Below are positions 34,811-43,702 of a stretch of DNA of 55,472 nucleotides, one piece after another; position 1 is the stretch's first letter, and each line of letters opens with the position of its first letter. The notes beneath the pieces were generated by a model. It ran no database searches and was not told the origin of the DNA. It worked only from the letters and a program-made list of their open reading frames with translations. The DNA is from Balneolaceae bacterium (GTDB lineage Bacteria > Bacteroidota > Rhodothermia > Balneolales > Balneolaceae): assembly GCA_007693395.1 (NCBI GenBank), contig REDS01000146.1:1-55472 (forward strand), in the 5' to 3' direction. The position numbers and the translations under genes are program-made.

Positions 34811-36721
34811 TTAGGGTTGTTGTGCCCACCAAAGAGGGGTTAACACTTCGTCACCTCCATTTAAATAACCAACTGCTTGCTGATATCCCGCGGGGTTTTC
34901 ATTAGACAACCTTGATGGATAACGCAATCTTTGCGGGAAAAATGAAACTCTGCTTTCCATATAATTACCCTGGTTCAGTGCGGGCAGGTTTGCAATAGGA
35001 AGTTCAACCGATGGATTTTCAAAAAACGGTAATCCTAACCTTCGGTGATCGTTCCAAGCCTCAAGTGGCAGGTATGGAAGCTGAGCAAGGTATTTCTGGG
35101 TGATTATTTTTGTAAGGTGATCGTTCTTCACGTTACCGTTTGCATACAGATGATTGTCAGGGAATGTGAATTGGAAGGTACCCTCTTCATTTGTGTAACC
35201 GTTGATGTAGCTCTTGGTAACCGATGCGGGTGGCTCAGTTGTATGATCCCAGCTAACAGATGTGCCGGCACGGTTAAAGCTTTCAGAACGGAGATATTCA
35301 TCCACAAACTGATCAACTCCAAAAAATGCGAAGTTTGATCTAATACCCTGCTCATACGCATCTTTAGGGCTCATCGGAACACTCCATCCTCTTACTCCTG
35401 CTTCTGCTATAAGAAAGTGTGTTTCCCAGTCAGCAAAGAAAATTCTCTCACCATTACCTGTTCTGAACCTTTGGCTCAATCTGGGTATTGTACCAACATA
35501 GGCTGCAAGTTGATTTCTCGGAGCTTTATCTCCCCAATTACCCAAAGGAGTAGCATTCCAATGGCCGGTGGCATTCACTGTCTTCAAAACTTCACCATCT
35601 TCGGCAATCAGGTTTCTTTCCACGGTGAACGCATCCTGTGTCCATGATGGGAAGTGGCTGAAATTCGAGTTATCAAACCAACCGGGAATAATAAACGCCT
35701 GATATGCACGCGGATCTATAGTGTACGGTAAACCATCTTTCCAGAATCCTGCAGAGGGATCGTTTGTGTGGGTTCCAAGATGATTTTCCAGCCTCAGGCC
35801 TAAGTAATTTTCCGGCCTGATGTGATCGTGCATACTTGCAGGAACTTGTCTTTCGGATGTAATTCCTCCAAGACCCAAATAAAGGTTATTGAGAGTAGCT
35901 GATAAGGGCTGAGCATTCCACTCTCTCGACATAACTGCGGTCAGATCGTCCCAGCCACCACCTTCAGGAACAGAAAATGTATGGTCGGCATTGGTAATGA
36001 TCAGGCCTGAAGCAGCTTCTTCGAAGTGGGCCTGTGCCACTGATGGTGCCACTTCAGAAAGGCGCATGGCTAACCTCATTCGCATCGAGTTTCCGTAACG
36101 CACCCACTTTTCAAGGTCAAAGCCATAAGCTTTATCGAACCTTTGAATGCTTGAGGGAACCGGGGTTCCAAGATCCATACTGTTAACGGCATCTCTCAGC
36201 TCTTCCAGCAGGAAGTTGTAAACCGTTTCTACATCTCTGAACTCAGGATTTTCACCCTGAAAACCATCTACCGGCATCGGGCCGAAATTATCGGCAAACT
36301 CACTCATAAGATATGCTCGCCAAATTCGTGCAACCTGAATGAGATTGCTTGTGTAAGCAAAATTTACACCTTCCTGAATCTGTTCTTCACCAACGGTTAT
36401 AGCAAGGTTTGCTGTACGCAGCCAACGTGATAATGAGCCATAGTAGTCATTAGTCCAGCCATCGTTATAGCCTCCCAGTGCTAATGATCCGTTTACACGA
36501 TGCTGCCGGGCTGCAGTTTTCCAGTAAAGAATAAATGCACGCTCAGCGTCGTGAGGATTCATTTGGGCGCCGGTAATCGAAGAGTTGATAAAATACTCTA
36601 CCTGAACCTGATCGAAGCTGGCGGCTTTAGGATCTGTATTCACATCCAGAAAACCGTCAGTACAGGAACTTACTAAAAGAATAACCGCAAAAATTAGCGT
36701 AAGATATATAAGTTTCTTCAT
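34811..36721 (-). CDS. SusD/RagB-type outer-membrane lipoprotein, long form
   Basis: The 636-residue protein begins with a lipoprotein signal ending LLVSSCTDGFLDVNTDP, with the lipobox cysteine at about 20. SusD-like helices follow (IWRAYLMSEFADNFGPMPVDG), and the C-terminus has LEAWNDHRRLGLPFFENPS and SFFPQRLRYPS, close to the SusD-like_2 pattern. At 636 residues it is over 100 longer than its paralogue at 29702, mainly through extra loops in the middle and C-terminal half. It starts 11 bases after its SusC partner and is the last gene before a strong terminator. Substrate unknown. Confidence 0.92.
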   Translation of the reverse strand: MKKLIYLTLIFAVILLVSSCTDGFLDVNTDPKAASFDQVQVEYFINSSITGAQMNPHDAERAFILYWKTAARQHRVNGSLALGGYNDGWTNDYYGSLSRWLRTANLAITVGEEQIQEGVNFAYTSNLIQVARIWRAYLMSEFADNFGPMPVDGFQGENPEFRDVETVYNFLLEELRDAVNSMDLGTPVPSSIQRFDKAYGFDLEKWVRYGNSMRMRLAMRLSEVAPSVAQAHFEEAASGLIITNADHTFSVPEGGGWDDLTAVMSREWNAQPLSATLNNLYLGLGGITSERQVPASMHDHIRPENYLGLRLENHLGTHTNDPSAGFWKDGLPYTIDPRAYQAFIIPGWFDNSNFSHFPSWTQDAFTVERNLIAEDGEVLKTVNATGHWNATPLGNWGDKAPRNQLAAYVGTIPRLSQRFRTGNGERIFFADWETHFLIAEAGVRGWSVPMSPKDAYEQGIRSNFAFFGVDQFVDEYLRSESFNRAGTSVSWDHTTEPPASVTKSYINGYTNEEGTFQFTFPDNHLYANGNVKNDHLTKIITQKYLAQLPYLPLEAWNDHRRLGLPFFENPSVELPIANLPALNQGNYMESRVSFFPQRLRYPSRLSNENPAGYQQAVGYLNGGDEVLTPLWWAQQP

Positions 36722-36732
36722 GACAATATATA

Positions 36733-39700
36733 TTAATATGATATTGTTAGATTAAATAAATAGGTCCTGGATGTTGGAGGTGCTGCATTCTCAAAACCCA
36801 GTGCATTTGTTCCGGTGGCAAATACTGACTCAGGATCATAACCATTAAGGTTACTTCTGATCATCCACACATTATTTATAGTTGCTCCAAGCCTCATACC
36901 CTGAATCGGCAGGTTTTCAATTATCCTAACCGGGAGATCATAATTTAGGTTGATATATCTGAGCCTCACGTTTGTGGCGTCGTATATATTGGCCTCATTA
37001 ATTCCAAGGTTACCTGTTCCCGCAACTACTGTCCAGTATTGTTGTTGAGTTATCTCCGTGGTGTTTGGGCTGAATGATCCATCCCCATTCTGCACCACAC
37101 CTTCAACAACGGTATTATTTCTTTCACCACCCGGTGCTGTAACAGCCGCAGTTCCCATCAATTGCATTTGCTGATTGGTTTGTGAGAAAATCTCACCGCC
37201 AATTCTTGCATCAACCAGGAAGCTTAAACGCACTCCCCTGTAAGCAAAGGTATTGGTTATACCCATAAGAGCCCTTGCCTGCTGATTGCCTAAACGCACG
37301 TTTTGTTCAACCAGAGGGAACCCGTTCGAGTCAACAATCTTCTGGCCAAAGAATGGACTGCTTTCATCATCAACCCGCAGAAAGCCTGAACCGTAAATTT
37401 CACCAAACGGTCTGCCGGTTTCTGCCCGGATAGAGAGGTTATCAAAACCCCCAAGCCTGTAGAAATCTACATTCTCATGCAGTTCAATAATTCTGTTTCT
37501 GTTTGTTGAAAAATTGAATGCTGTATTCCATTGGAATGAGCGGTTTTGTAAAATATTCGCATCAATCATCAACTCCGTTCCTTTATTCTCAATGTCGCCG
37601 GCATTAACAAGCCTTGCGCTGAAACCACTGAGTGGGTCCATAGGGATTGGAATCAACTGGTTGGTTGAGTTAGACTGATACCAGGTAAAGTCAATACCAA
37701 ACCGGCCTTCCAGAAAACGCATGTCTATACCAAGTTCTCTTGAAGTGATTAGCTCACTTTTCACATCAGGGTTGAACAAGGTTCCTCTTGAATCAGCAGT
37801 GGTATTTCCAAGTGGATCGTTCCCAATAGCAAACGTATTGAACAGCTGATAGGGGCCAAGGGCATTACCTACCTGCGCTACCGAAGCTCTAACCCGGCCA
37901 AACGTAATCCATGATGGTAATGACATATCCATTGTGCTCAACATATCGGTAAATACCACTGAAGCACTAACGGAAGGATACATGAATGAGCGGTTATCTC
38001 TGCTAAGGGTAGAGGCCCAATCATTTCTAAGGGTACCTTCAAGATAGATGAAATTATCCCAGTTAAACTCTACCATACCGTACAGAGATGCAATTCTCTG
38101 CTCTGAAAAGAATTCGTTAACAGATGGGTTTGTTGTGCTGTTATTTAGCGAGAAGAGGTTTGGCACTTCAAGCTGGCCTGCATTAGATGATATGCCTTCA
38201 CTCTGCTGCATCATGATATTACCACCAAAACTTCCAGAAACTCCCAGCCTGTCGATCAGGTTATCCCGGTTTGCGCGAATCAGGTAACTGAAATTATGTT
38301 CGTGGAAGGTAGTTTTACCCATAGAAAATTCACCATTCGGTGAGAGAGGCCCGCCTGCAAACATTCTGTTATCTGAGCTTGTGGTGTACATATCAGAACC
38401 AGCAGTTATTTCTGCCCCGAGCCAGTCAGCAAATTGGTGGCTAAGTGTTGCCTGCAGAATAAAGCGGTCTCTTGTATCTCTGTTTAATCTGTTTTCCGCT
38501 GTCCAGTATGGGTTTAACTGGCTGCTTCCACCATACCATATCATATTGCCATTTTCATCAACGGATCGTTCAAACTGCCGTATATCCATACTTACAGGCA
38601 ACCTGTACATGGTAAAGAACGGGTTTGATGGGTTATGGCCAAGAAGAGGCCTGTTTCTCGCTTCAGCATTCATATACTGCACTTTTGCATCGATAGACCA
38701 GTTGTTGTCATTACCGAAGTTAGATATGGCCCTTGTTGAAAGGTTGGTTCTATTTAACTCTGTACCGGGTATCATACTGTTATCATCCCTTCTTGTAACA
38801 GAAGTAAAGATGGATGTGTTATCAAAACCCTGCTGATAAGATAAGCTGTAGTTCTGGCTGACACCTCTGTCAAAAAAGTTACTCACATTATCGTAGGGAG
38901 CAAGCTGCGCCTGTGAACCATCCCAGTTCTGTACTGTTTGGCCTTCAATTCTCGGGCCCCAGCTGGAGTTTGATTCGTTCTCGAAAACACCATCTGTACC
39001 CTGGCCAAAAACTGTTTGTCTGTTTGGATTGGCAAAAATGGTCTCAACGCCTATAGATGATGAAAATGTCATCCCAAGACCCGGCCGGCTCTGGCCTGAC
39101 TTGGTTGTAATGAGAATTACACCGTTACCTGCACGAGCACCATAAAGCGCCGCTGCTGAAGCTCCCTTAAGTACAGAAATATTTTCAATATCCTCGGCAT
39201 TTATATCACCAATTCCACTTCCCATATCGAGTGATGGGTTCCAGTAGTCTGTATTTTCTGCACCGGTAAAGTTATTAATTGGGATACCGTCAACAACAAT
39301 AAGCGGCTGGTTATCCCCCACGAGCGATGAATGCCCTCTGAGGATGATTTGAGAAGATCCTGCAGGGCCTGTGCTGGAACGAATCACCTGCAATCCGGAA
39401 ACTTTACCCGTTAATGCATTAGCAACATTTACTTCTCTGCTTTCAAGAAGTGCTTCACCCTGAATATCCTGTATTGCATAACCGAGGGATCTGCGCTCTC
39501 TCGGAACTCCAAAAGCTGTTACCACAAGATCACCAAGCTGGCCAACCATCAAGGATAAACTTATCGTTACATTGCTTCTGCCATCAAGATTTACAATCTG
39601 TGGCTCATAGCCAATAAATGATGCACGAATCTGAACATCAGGCCCGGAGACCGTAAATGAAAATTCACCGTCAATATTTGTAACTGTACCTGTTTGAGTA

Positions 39701-39885
39701 CCAACTTCGATTACGTTGACACCCGGAATAGGGTCGCTCGTTTCGCTGTCAATAACTAACCCTGAAATGCTAAAACCCTGCCCAAAAGCAGTGTTTGGCA
39801 ACAAGAACGTTATTCCAAACATCAAACCGAGCACCACTGATACTTTTAGTATCTCACCAATCTTTCTGTAGTAAGAAGTGTGCAT
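36733..39885 (-). CDS. SusC/RagA-type TonB-dependent outer-membrane transporter
   Basis: The 1050-residue protein has a signal peptide ending near AFGQG, a CarboxypepD_reg-like domain (FSISGLVIDSETSDPIPGVN…), a TonB-box-like GDLVVTAFGVPRERRSLG, and a plug domain with GKVSGLQV, DINAEDIENISVLKGASAAALYGARAG, then a long barrel ending YLFNLTISY. It is the first gene of a SusC/SusD operon. The upstream region, shared with the divergent CBM9 gene, contains a LacI-type palindrome about 150 bases before the ATG. A TACTTTG box lies at 39939–39945 on its strand, but no matching -33 element was found. Confidence 0.95.
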   Translation of the reverse strand: MHTSYYRKIGEILKVSVVLGLMFGITFLLPNTAFGQGFSISGLVIDSETSDPIPGVNVIEVGTQTGTVTNIDGEFSFTVSGPDVQIRASFIGYEPQIVNLDGRSNVTISLSLMVGQLGDLVVTAFGVPRERRSLGYAIQDIQGEALLESREVNVANALTGKVSGLQVIRSSTGPAGSSQIILRGHSSLVGDNQPLIVVDGIPINNFTGAENTDYWNPSLDMGSGIGDINAEDIENISVLKGASAAALYGARAGNGVILITTKSGQSRPGLGMTFSSSIGVETIFANPNRQTVFGQGTDGVFENESNSSWGPRIEGQTVQNWDGSQAQLAPYDNVSNFFDRGVSQNYSLSYQQGFDNTSIFTSVTRRDDNSMIPGTELNRTNLSTRAISNFGNDNNWSIDAKVQYMNAEARNRPLLGHNPSNPFFTMYRLPVSMDIRQFERSVDENGNMIWYGGSSQLNPYWTAENRLNRDTRDRFILQATLSHQFADWLGAEITAGSDMYTTSSDNRMFAGGPLSPNGEFSMGKTTFHEHNFSYLIRANRDNLIDRLGVSGSFGGNIMMQQSEGISSNAGQLEVPNLFSLNNSTTNPSVNEFFSEQRIASLYGMVEFNWDNFIYLEGTLRNDWASTLSRDNRSFMYPSVSASVVFTDMLSTMDMSLPSWITFGRVRASVAQVGNALGPYQLFNTFAIGNDPLGNTTADSRGTLFNPDVKSELITSRELGIDMRFLEGRFGIDFTWYQSNSTNQLIPIPMDPLSGFSARLVNAGDIENKGTELMIDANILQNRSFQWNTAFNFSTNRNRIIELHENVDFYRLGGFDNLSIRAETGRPFGEIYGSGFLRVDDESSPFFGQKIVDSNGFPLVEQNVRLGNQQARALMGITNTFAYRGVRLSFLVDARIGGEIFSQTNQQMQLMGTAAVTAPGGERNNTVVEGVVQNGDGSFSPNTTEITQQQYWTVVAGTGNLGINEANIYDATNVRLRYINLNYDLPVRIIENLPIQGMRLGATINNVWMIRSNLNGYDPESVFATGTNALGFENAAPPTSRTYLFNLTISY

Positions 39886-40034
39886 AGTTTTTCCCGTTTA
39901 TTTTTATTTTTAGTGATGTTATAGCATCTATTCTGCTACAAAGTACACCTGCTATCCTCTTTTTTCTTTTTTTGGCATGATGTACTAACTATAAATATAC
40001 TATAAGTCCCCTCATTCAGAATCATCAATCGGCA

Positions 40035-40048
40035 TGGAACCGGTTCCA
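40035..40048. promoter_or_regulatory. LacI-family-type operator palindrome in the divergent susC/CBM9 region
   Basis: TGGAACCGGTTCCA is a perfect 14-bp palindrome, identical to the core of the site at 34630–34649. It lies 150 bases upstream of the minus-strand susC ATG (39885) and 95 bases upstream of the plus-strand ATG at 40144, so one bound protein could control both directions. The remainder of the 258-base intergenic region is AT-rich and non-coding. Confidence 0.7.
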
Positions 40049-40143
40049 AAGCGCAGGCCGTTATTTACATACTTCTGCATACTGCTTATATAAGAGAAAG
40101 TCCCCTACACATTGCCACATAAACAAAATAACAGCCCCGCTAA

Positions 40144-41268
40144 ATGAATAGGCTCTCAATCTTAATTTTCTTTTTTTTGATGCTGCCTTGTGTAACAATG
40201 CCTGCTTTGTATGCACAAGAAGTAAGAACGCCATCCATTTCCTTTAACCCAGAAACCTACGTTGTTTACAAAACCCAACAACCATTAACAATTGATGGCG
40301 ATTTATCCAAAATCGAATGGGAGCAGGCTGAGTGGACCAGTGCTTTTGTGGATATTCGTGGCGATGAGTACCCCTCTCCCCGATATGAAACCAGGGCAAA
40401 GATGCTTTGGGATGATGACTATTTCTACTTTGCTGCAAAACTTGAAGAACCGCATGTATGGGCCACTATAACCGAGCGGGATGCCGTGATTTACATGGAT
40501 AACAATTTTGAGATTTTCATAGACCCAAACGGCGATACCCACAATTACTACGAACTTGAAGTAAATGCACTTGGCACATTCTGGGATCTGATGCTAACCA
40601 AACCGTACAGGAACGGCGGCAGAGCAATTAACGCATGGGATATTAAAGGGCTTAAAATTGGCATTGATATTCAGGGAACACTAAACAACCCGACCGATAT
40701 CGATGAGGGCTGGACTGTTGAAATTGCCATTCCGTGGAGCGTGCTTCTTGAAGCCACTCGTGGCGGAATGCCTGTTGAGGGAACACAGTGGAGAGTGGGT
40801 TTCTCGCGTGTTCAGTGGCAAACTGAGGTAATTGACGGGGAGTATGTAAAACTGAAAGACCCTGATACCGGCAGGGATCTCCCCGAAGATAACTGGGTTT
40901 GGTCGCCTCAGGGGCTTATCAATATGCATTTTCCCGAGATGTGGGGGCTTGTTCAGTTCAGTGAAAAAGCAGCAGGTGAGGCTGATGTTCAGTTTAACTG
41001 GAACCCCGCTGAGGATTACAAATGGCTGCTTCGCGAACTGTACTACCGGCAAACCGAATATCGAAACAGACATGGACGATACTCAGAAAATGGTGCAGAT
41101 CTCGGCTTTGATGAAAGCTTTGACAAGCTGTTTGATGAGGATACACCGCTGCCAAAATTTACCATATCTGTGTTAGATGATACCTACATCATGCGCCTTC
41201 AGCCGGAGGATATGAACTATAACTTTTACATCCGGAACGACAGCAAAGTCTGGAAAACTGAACGATAA
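40144..41268 (+). CDS. Secreted CBM9-like (DOMON-fold) carbohydrate-binding protein
   Basis: The 374-residue protein has a signal peptide (MLPCVTMPALYAQE, cleaved about residue 25) and a family-9-like carbohydrate-binding domain over about residues 40–255. The domain includes LTIDGDLSKIEWEQAEW, KMLWDDDYFYFAAKLEEPHVWAT, DNNFEIFIDPNGDTHNYYELEVNALGTFWDL and WTVEIAIPWSVL. The C-terminal 100 residues (WLLRELYYRQTEYRNRHGRYS) are helical and resemble a region often fused to these domains in Bacteroidota. It is the first gene of a plus-strand pair divergent from susC and is probably co-regulated through the shared palindrome. It likely binds the polysaccharide or glycan on the surface. Confidence 0.87.
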   Translation: MNRLSILIFFFLMLPCVTMPALYAQEVRTPSISFNPETYVVYKTQQPLTIDGDLSKIEWEQAEWTSAFVDIRGDEYPSPRYETRAKMLWDDDYFYFAAKLEEPHVWATITERDAVIYMDNNFEIFIDPNGDTHNYYELEVNALGTFWDLMLTKPYRNGGRAINAWDIKGLKIGIDIQGTLNNPTDIDEGWTVEIAIPWSVLLEATRGGMPVEGTQWRVGFSRVQWQTEVIDGEYVKLKDPDTGRDLPEDNWVWSPQGLINMHFPEMWGLVQFSEKAAGEADVQFNWNPAEDYKWLLRELYYRQTEYRNRHGRYSENGADLGFDESFDKLFDEDTPLPKFTISVLDDTYIMRLQPEDMNYNFYIRNDSKVWKTER

Positions 41269-41293
41269 CCCAATCTGTAAACAATCAGCTATT

Positions 41294-42382
41294 ATGAAAC
41301 GAAAAGATTTTCTTAAAACCATAAGTACCGGAACCGCTGCACTTGCCGCAGCAGCCACATTTCCTTCAGCAGCAATTGCGAGGAGACAGGGCCGCCGGTG
41401 GAACTCAGACAACTATACCTGGATATCTCATCATGGAGAGAGTGATGATGATGCACGTGTACGTCTTGAGCAGATAAAAAAAGCCGGGCTGAAAGGAATT
41501 TTACCTTCTGGGCAGTATGAGCGCTGGGTGAGGCTAGCCGGGGAGTTTGATCTTGATGTACACGCATGGTGGATTACCCTGCAACGCGGCGGCGACAGCT
41601 ACCTCATTGAGAACCACCCTAACTGGTTTATGGTGAACAGAAAGGGGCAGTCATCCGTGGATTATCCCGCTTACGTTGATTATTATAAGTGGCTTTGCCC
41701 AACCAGGCCGGAAGCGCAGGAATATCTTATGAAGCAGGTTGATGAAATTATGGCCATTGATGAGATTAAAAGCGTTCATCTGGATTACATCCGCTACCCC
41801 GACGTAATTTTGCCGATACAGCTGCAGCCGGTTTACAATATTGTGCAGGACAGGGAATACCCTGAATACGACTACTGCTACTGTGAGGCGTGTCGGTCGA
41901 AATTCAAAAATCTTCAAGGAGAAGATCCCATTGAATTTACCAAACCAGAAGATCATGAGGTATGGAACCGGTTCAGGTACAATCAAATTACACACCTTGT
42001 TAATAAGATAGCAGAAAGAGTTCGAAGTGGGGGCAAAAAGCTTACAGCAGCCGTATTTCCAACTCCCGACATTGCCCGCTCACTTGTGCGACAAAACTGG
42101 GTTGATTGGTCGCTAGATGCTGTTTTCCCGATGATTTATAATCACTTTTATCACAAAGATGCTCGCTGGGTTGGTGAAGCCGTGGCAGAGTGCCGACGGG
42201 AAATGCCCAAAACCACGCCACTCTATTGTGGGCTCTACATACCGGAAATGAGTGCGATTGAAGTTTCGCAGGCGTATGTGTACGCAATGGAAAACGGCGC
42301 TGCCGGTGTTACCATTTTCCCGGATCACACCATGAGCCAGAAACAGTGGAACTATTTGCGACGGGTAGTTTTACAGGGATAA
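41294..42382 (+). CDS. Putative glycoside hydrolase (GHL10-like TIM barrel) with Tat-like leader
   Basis: The 362-residue protein starts MKRKDFLKTISTGTAALAAAA, a Tat-type leader with KR in place of the usual twin arginine. The body resembles the glycosyl-hydrolase-like GHL10 group. It has a first strand with TWISHHGESDDD, GLKGILPSG, DLDVHAWWITL, the characteristic VHLDYIRYP near residues 175–185 (acidic, potentially catalytic), a CYCEACRSKF cysteine patch, and AVFPMIYNHFYHKD late in the barrel. It starts 25 bases after the CBM9-like gene. It is the only hydrolase-like enzyme near the two SusC/SusD pairs. The catalytic activity is family-level inference. Confidence 0.78.
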   Translation: MKRKDFLKTISTGTAALAAAATFPSAAIARRQGRRWNSDNYTWISHHGESDDDARVRLEQIKKAGLKGILPSGQYERWVRLAGEFDLDVHAWWITLQRGGDSYLIENHPNWFMVNRKGQSSVDYPAYVDYYKWLCPTRPEAQEYLMKQVDEIMAIDEIKSVHLDYIRYPDVILPIQLQPVYNIVQDREYPEYDYCYCEACRSKFKNLQGEDPIEFTKPEDHEVWNRFRYNQITHLVNKIAERVRSGGKKLTAAVFPTPDIARSLVRQNWVDWSLDAVFPMIYNHFYHKDARWVGEAVAECRREMPKTTPLYCGLYIPEMSAIEVSQAYVYAMENGAAGVTIFPDHTMSQKQWNYLRRVVLQG

Positions 42383-42472
42383 TCGAACTGCCTTACTTTA
42401 ACAACAGATTGAACATTCTGCCGCCCCCTTCTGTTTAGTTGAATGAAATCAAAAACTAAATAGAATGTGACC

Positions 42473-42913
42473 ATGAAAAAAGCAGCACTGTTTATATTAG
42501 GATTTTTTCTCCTTCCACTAATAATCGCTTGCGAAGATGAAACTGCATCGGCAGATATAGAGGAGGAGACTATCGGTGTATTCCTGCAAAATACCGGCAG
42601 CTCCGATCTTGTGATAAGAGAAGTTGTTGTAACCTTCTGTTATGAAACAGGTGGCTGTGTAGAAAGTAACGTTTCCAACTTTTCACTCCCGGCTAACGCA
42701 GGCTCACCACTTGAACTTGGCATTGCTGATGCAGGGCAAGTACCCATCGGAGCTATTGTAACATTTCAGGCGGTAACCGGGCAGGGGGCTATCGAGATTC
42801 AGCAGGGGCTTCCGCTCACTGTGGGCGATTTCGAAACGATCGAAATCCTGAAATTCTCTGAATTTCAGTCCGGCGAGTTCGTTACTGTTACTTATGGAGA
42901 AACCAACTCCTGA
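42473..42913 (+). CDS. Small lipoprotein, unknown function
   Basis: I start at the ATG at 42473, which gives MKKAALFILGFFLLPLIIAC with a lipobox cysteine around residue 20; an in-frame GTG six bases earlier is less likely. The mature 127 residues are beta-rich and acidic, with a possible disulphide pair (FCYETGGC). No family is recognised. It follows the GHL10-like gene by 90 bases on the same strand without a clear terminator, so it may be on the same transcript. Confidence 0.72.
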   Translation: MKKAALFILGFFLLPLIIACEDETASADIEEETIGVFLQNTGSSDLVIREVVVTFCYETGGCVESNVSNFSLPANAGSPLELGIADAGQVPIGAIVTFQAVTGQGAIEIQQGLPLTVGDFETIEILKFSEFQSGEFVTVTYGETNS

Positions 42914-43028
42914 TTTCGCCTTTTGGCATTATTATCCGCTATATCAGGCATCTGTACTTTGAAAAGATTTACCAATAATTTGTAACTATATTGCAGAAGG
43001 GTACAGAAAATTGCCGGCCATATACAGT

Positions 43029-43589
43029 ATGCAAAAAAAAACAGATCACATATTTAAATATCCGCCAAATCTCCAAGAGCTCGATCTTGCTACAATGGTA
43101 AGTATGTATCGCGATCGCGGTGAACCTCGCAGGGCAGCCCCCGGCAAATACCTTGCATGTGCAGTTTCCCAAAAACTTCTGAAAAATGCCAAGTGGTGGT
43201 TTGGTATTTACTACAGCCAACCCGCCTGGGACAGCCTTCTTACAAAATCATCGGAAGGGTACCCTCTTACCGAAGCCGAGCTTAACCTGCTTGGCCTTTT
43301 ACTCACACTTGATGATGAACCACCCCAAAGAGAGTTTGTTGAAAAAAACCTTGGTGTATTGCCAAAGCTTGGTTATTTGATTGTGAATGATATGCGCCAA
43401 TTCGGCTTTATAAATGAAGATGAATATGGCTGTCTTAGTATCACACCAGCCGGGGAGCGTGCACTTCAGGGAATATGCAGGCGATTGTATGGCAAACGGT
43501 TCAGCCCCGACATGCTCGAACTTTACCATCTTGATCCCACCTTTGCGAGAAAAACAACCTCAGCGAATGATCAGCCCTCTCTTTTCTAA
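43029..43589 (+). CDS. Conserved-looking 186-residue protein, unknown function
   Basis: The ATG at 43029 (MQKKTDHIFKYPP) follows an A-rich leader; an in-frame TTG at 43011 is a weaker alternative. The protein is soluble and mixed alpha/beta, with LTEAELNLLGLLLTLDD in the middle and a C-terminal LSITPAGERALQGICRRLYGKRF that has the feel of a winged-helix end. No family was recognised. It lies 113 bases upstream of argS on the same strand. Confidence 0.65.
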   Translation: MQKKTDHIFKYPPNLQELDLATMVSMYRDRGEPRRAAPGKYLACAVSQKLLKNAKWWFGIYYSQPAWDSLLTKSSEGYPLTEAELNLLGLLLTLDDEPPQREFVEKNLGVLPKLGYLIVNDMRQFGFINEDEYGCLSITPAGERALQGICRRLYGKRFSPDMLELYHLDPTFARKTTSANDQPSLF

Positions 43590-43702
43590 TCAGATAATTC
43601 CCTTGAAAATCCGGGAGAATCGGGGGTTTGAAAGCGGTATATTTAAAAATTGCAATATAAACGCTCAAATAAACACATCCGCACAGATTACACTTTAGCT
43701 TT

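Noticed and set aside
41963-41975. A third near-copy of the LacI-type palindrome (GAACCGGTTC core)
   Set aside because: It lies inside the GHL10-like gene where the bases code for Trp-Asn-Arg-Phe, and the outer positions do not match; coincidence is the simpler explanation.
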